Part shown: positions 61,871 to 64,000 of the stretch, in pieces
How the letters are laid out: each line of letters begins with the position of its first letter
Position numbering within the stretch: the stretch's first letter is position 1
Assembly (NCBI GenBank): GCA_022495005.1
Contig: JAGYXB010000825.1
Location: 6,510,001 to 6,574,000 of the forward strand
Direction of reading: 5' to 3'
From: Rhyacophila brunnea
Lineage: Eukaryota; Arthropoda; Insecta; Trichoptera; Rhyacophilidae
Length of the DNA stretch: 64,000 nt
Program-made: the position numbers and the translations under genes
The notes under the pieces: generated by a model
Databases searched by the model: none
What the model was told of the DNA's origin: nothing
What the model saw: the letters and a program-made list of their open reading frames with translations, nothing else

Positions 61871-63169
61871 CGAGGGTGGGTCAATAAGTCCTTAGAAAAG
61901 CCGACAGGTGGCGCGACTACTACTGTAAGCGGTTTGTTTTCATGCAGCGGCACTACCGATTCAGTATGCTGCGAAGTTTCAATCAGATTGGTCGGGTTGT
62001 TGTGTGTTTCTCGTACATTTAAAAAAAAATTTGCTTGTGAAAAATGGAAAAATGAAAATGGAGAAAATTGAGTTTAGAGCTGTTATTAAACATTTTAATA
62101 TAAAAGGGTTAACAGCAAAGGAAATAAAAAATGAGTTGGATTTAGTTCACGGCATATCTGCTCCTTCACTTGCAACTATTTATAACTGGTTAAATGAATT
62201 TAAACGTGGTCGTACATCAACAAAGGATGAACCACGCTCAGGACGTCCTGTAGAGGTGACTACACCAGAAATGATCAATAAAATCCACGATATAGTGTTA
62301 AGTGACCGAAGATTAAAGTTGAGTGAGATAATTGAGGTTACAGGGATCTCAAAAGGTAGCGTCATTTCTATTTTACATGACAAATTGGGCATGAAAAATA
62401 TTTCTGCAAGATGGGTGCCGCGTTTGCTCACAGTCGACAATAAACGCAATAGGGTGGTGGCCTCTAAAGCCCTGTTGTCGCTCATGCAACGCAATCCGGA
62501 TGAATTTTTTCGTCGCTTTGTGACTGTAGATGAAACATGGATACACCACTATACTCCCGAGACGAAAGAACAGTCAAAGCAGTGGATTGCGAAAGGCGAA
62601 CCATGTCCAAAGAAGGCGAAAACCGTAAAATCAGCTGGTAAGGTTATGGCTACTGTATTTTGGGATGCACGTGGAATTATTTTCGTTGACTATTTGGAAA
62701 AAGGAAAAACAATAACAGGGGATTATTATGCATCTTTATTGGACCAGCTAAAAAACGAAATTGAAGAAAAACGGCCTCATTTAAACAGGAAAAAAATCCT
62801 CTTTCATCAGGACAATGCCCGTGTTCACACATGTTTACGATCAATGGCTAAAATTGAAGAATTGAAGTTCGAATTGGTCGACCACCCACCGTATTCGCCA
62901 GATTTAGCCCCCAGTGACTTTTTCCTTTTCCCAAACTTAAAAAAATGGCTAAGTGGACAACGTTTTTTTCAAATGAAGAAGTCATCGATCGGACAAATGC
63001 TTATTTTGAGGACCTTCCGAAAACTTATTTTTCTGACGGTTTAAAAAATTGAGAAACGTCTAACCAAGTGTATTGAGCTCCAAGGAGATTATGTTGAGAA
63101 ATAAAAAAAAAATACAAAAATAAAAACTGTTTTAATGCTTTTTTCTAAGGTATTATTGACCCACCCTCG
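61871..63169 (+). mobile_element. Mariner transposon, best-preserved copy
   Basis: A 1299-bp element with inverted ends CGAGGGTGGGTCAATAA, flanked by TA (61869-61870 and 63170-63171). The inverted similarity extends to about 28 bp (CCTTAGAAAA). The length and single-ORF layout are typical of mariner. The transposase reads through all catalytic residues but is frameshifted near its end. The sister copy at 13447-14735 is more decayed. The subfamily is not assigned. Confidence 0.95.
62058..63044 (+). CDS. Mariner transposase, C-terminal frameshift
   Basis: The enzyme excises and integrates its element at TA sites in the nucleus. I take the ATG at 62058 as the start because family members begin near MEKxEFR; the frame is open further upstream. 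Residues 10-60 form the paired helix-turn-helix DNA-binding region (TIYNWLNEFKRGR). WVPRLLT at 119-125 is the family's WVPHEL-type linker. Catalytic aspartates are D158 (VDETW), D252 (HQDNA) and D287 (YSPDLAPSD), with 34 residues between the last two (DD34D). A run of 7 T at 62963-62969, where the sister copy has 8, shifts the frame after residue 304. A second short A-run near 63044 also differs. The last roughly 40 residues are therefore wrong, and activity is doubtful although the catalytic core looks whole. Confidence 0.93.
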   Translation: MEKIEFRAVIKHFNIKGLTAKEIKNELDLVHGISAPSLATIYNWLNEFKRGRTSTKDEPRSGRPVEVTTPEMINKIHDIVLSDRRLKLSEIIEVTGISKGSVISILHDKLGMKNISARWVPRLLTVDNKRNRVVASKALLSLMQRNPDEFFRRFVTVDETWIHHYTPETKEQSKQWIAKGEPCPKKAKTVKSAGKVMATVFWDARGIIFVDYLEKGKTITGDYYASLLDQLKNEIEEKRPHLNRKKILFHQDNARVHTCLRSMAKIEELKFELVDHPPYSPDLAPSDFFLFPNLKKWLSGQRFFQMKKSSIGQMLILRTFRKLIFLTV

Positions 63170-63174
63170 TATAT

Positions 63175-63364
63175 TCACTCCTAAGCGGTGCATATATATC
63201 TCTGCAGTCTGGAGGTTATAATAACTTTTTTTAGCCATTCGCCTCACCCGTCGAGTCCCTGCACTGGAACAAATTCGCATTGTACAAACATTTTTTTTCT
63301 GTCCAGCCAAGGATCAAATCTGTCTCTCAACTTAATATAAGGCTCTACCAATCAGGCCGCGTCA
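63175..63364 (-). mobile_element. Possible tRNA-derived SINE
   Basis: On the minus strand, GCGGCCTGATTGGTAGAGCC (box A-like) and AGATTTGATCC (box B-like) precede a body ending near the mariner's right edge. Box B departs from the GGTTCGAATCC consensus. There is only one copy in the window. Confidence 0.45.
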
Positions 63365-63956
63365 AATGGTTATACATGCATTAATATAGTTGGCACCACC
63401 AAGAAAAAATTAGTGGCAGTCCATAAACTACATAAAATTCAATTTAATGATGCATACCGGTATAAATTAATATTTAAAAAAAAAAACAACATTAATTATT
63501 ATGACTAGACTTATCGTTGAGCATCTATCAATAAAATATAACAGAGTAGATTCGCAAGTATTTCTACTTTATTGATATTTAATTGAGGAGTTCTACCACA
63601 GTTTATTTGATAGCAAGTACCTACTTAGATTTAGTCGACAAAGCTTGGATTAATAATCTCACACATGCTGAGGAATCGCAGGATACCAATCAGATTCAAT
63701 GGGAATATTCTCTGTTCCGTGAGCCGTCCAACCTCCAATTGGACTGATCGTCTATTGCAACCTATTTTTCACGAAGATTAATAACTTAGAGAGACTCTCT
63801 ACATTATCAAAGCACGTCCGAAGTAAGAATACGAGTATTAGAAACAAGAAATCCTACAAACTAGTGTAAATAATTCGCATCCAGGGCATTGGAAAATTCT
63901 TCCTGGGAAACTGCCAGCACAATTTTGAAGGCCACGTTCGTTACGTCACTGTATAC
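63365..63956. other. Non-coding, nothing recognised
   Basis: No coding or repeat signal that I can support. Confidence 0.5.
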
Positions 63957-64000
63957 CAGTGGCGAAGGGTGGAGGTAGGCTGTTAAGAATCGACATAAAT
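63957..64000. mobile_element. hAT MITE cut by window end
   Basis: CAGTGGCGAAGGGTGGAGGT, followed by AGGCTGTTAAG, matches the ends at 11595-11733 and 9278. The element continues beyond the window. Confidence 0.65.

Overview
The window reads as a repeat-dense, AT-rich intergenic or intronic stretch of an insect nuclear genome. I found no convincing intact host protein gene, no functional tRNA or rRNA gene, no operon structure and no CRISPR array. The pointers to an insect are a mariner transposon with a DD34D transposase, an interstitial tract of the arthropod telomere repeat (TTAGG, read here as CCTAA), tRNA-derived SINEs, and several families of short DNA transposons. The telomere repeat argues against Diptera. 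Local sequence style is loosely compatible with a hemipteran such as an aphid relative, or with a lepidopteran. That placement is only an impression.

From 0 to 20 kb the window holds a foldback repeat around the telomeric tract, two copies of a P-like element carrying a THAP-type exon (3573-4231 and 17361-18012), and a decayed hAT relic. It also holds a decayed mariner nested in a TTAA-flanked MITE (13232-14887), an hAT element hosting the second P-like copy (16915-18052), and a nearly perfect 296-bp hairpin element. From 20 to 40 kb there are SINEs, a 5'-truncated LINE with an 11-bp target duplication (25166-26126), an uninterrupted sister of the TTAA MITE, and four hAT elements with 8-bp duplications that are exact or 7/8.

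From 40 to 64 kb there are a pogo/Tigger-like relic, a Harbinger-type transposase scrap, a second CAG-flanked hairpin element, several LINE 3' ends, a Helitron-like element with an internal tandem array, and a mariner whose ORF keeps all three catalytic aspartates but is frameshifted near the C terminus (61871-63169). An unclassified, non-coding element of about 390-500 bp occurs five times, at 12.4, 24.0, 33.1, 36.7 and 54.7 kb.

The window therefore records layered transposition rather than a pathway. Nested insertions and target duplications give the order of events. The most unusual item is the pair of P-like elements that lack the rest of a transposase but share a 71-nt THAP exon and its splice donor. 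All boundaries come from reading the sequence by eye; family names rest on motifs I recognise, not on database searches.
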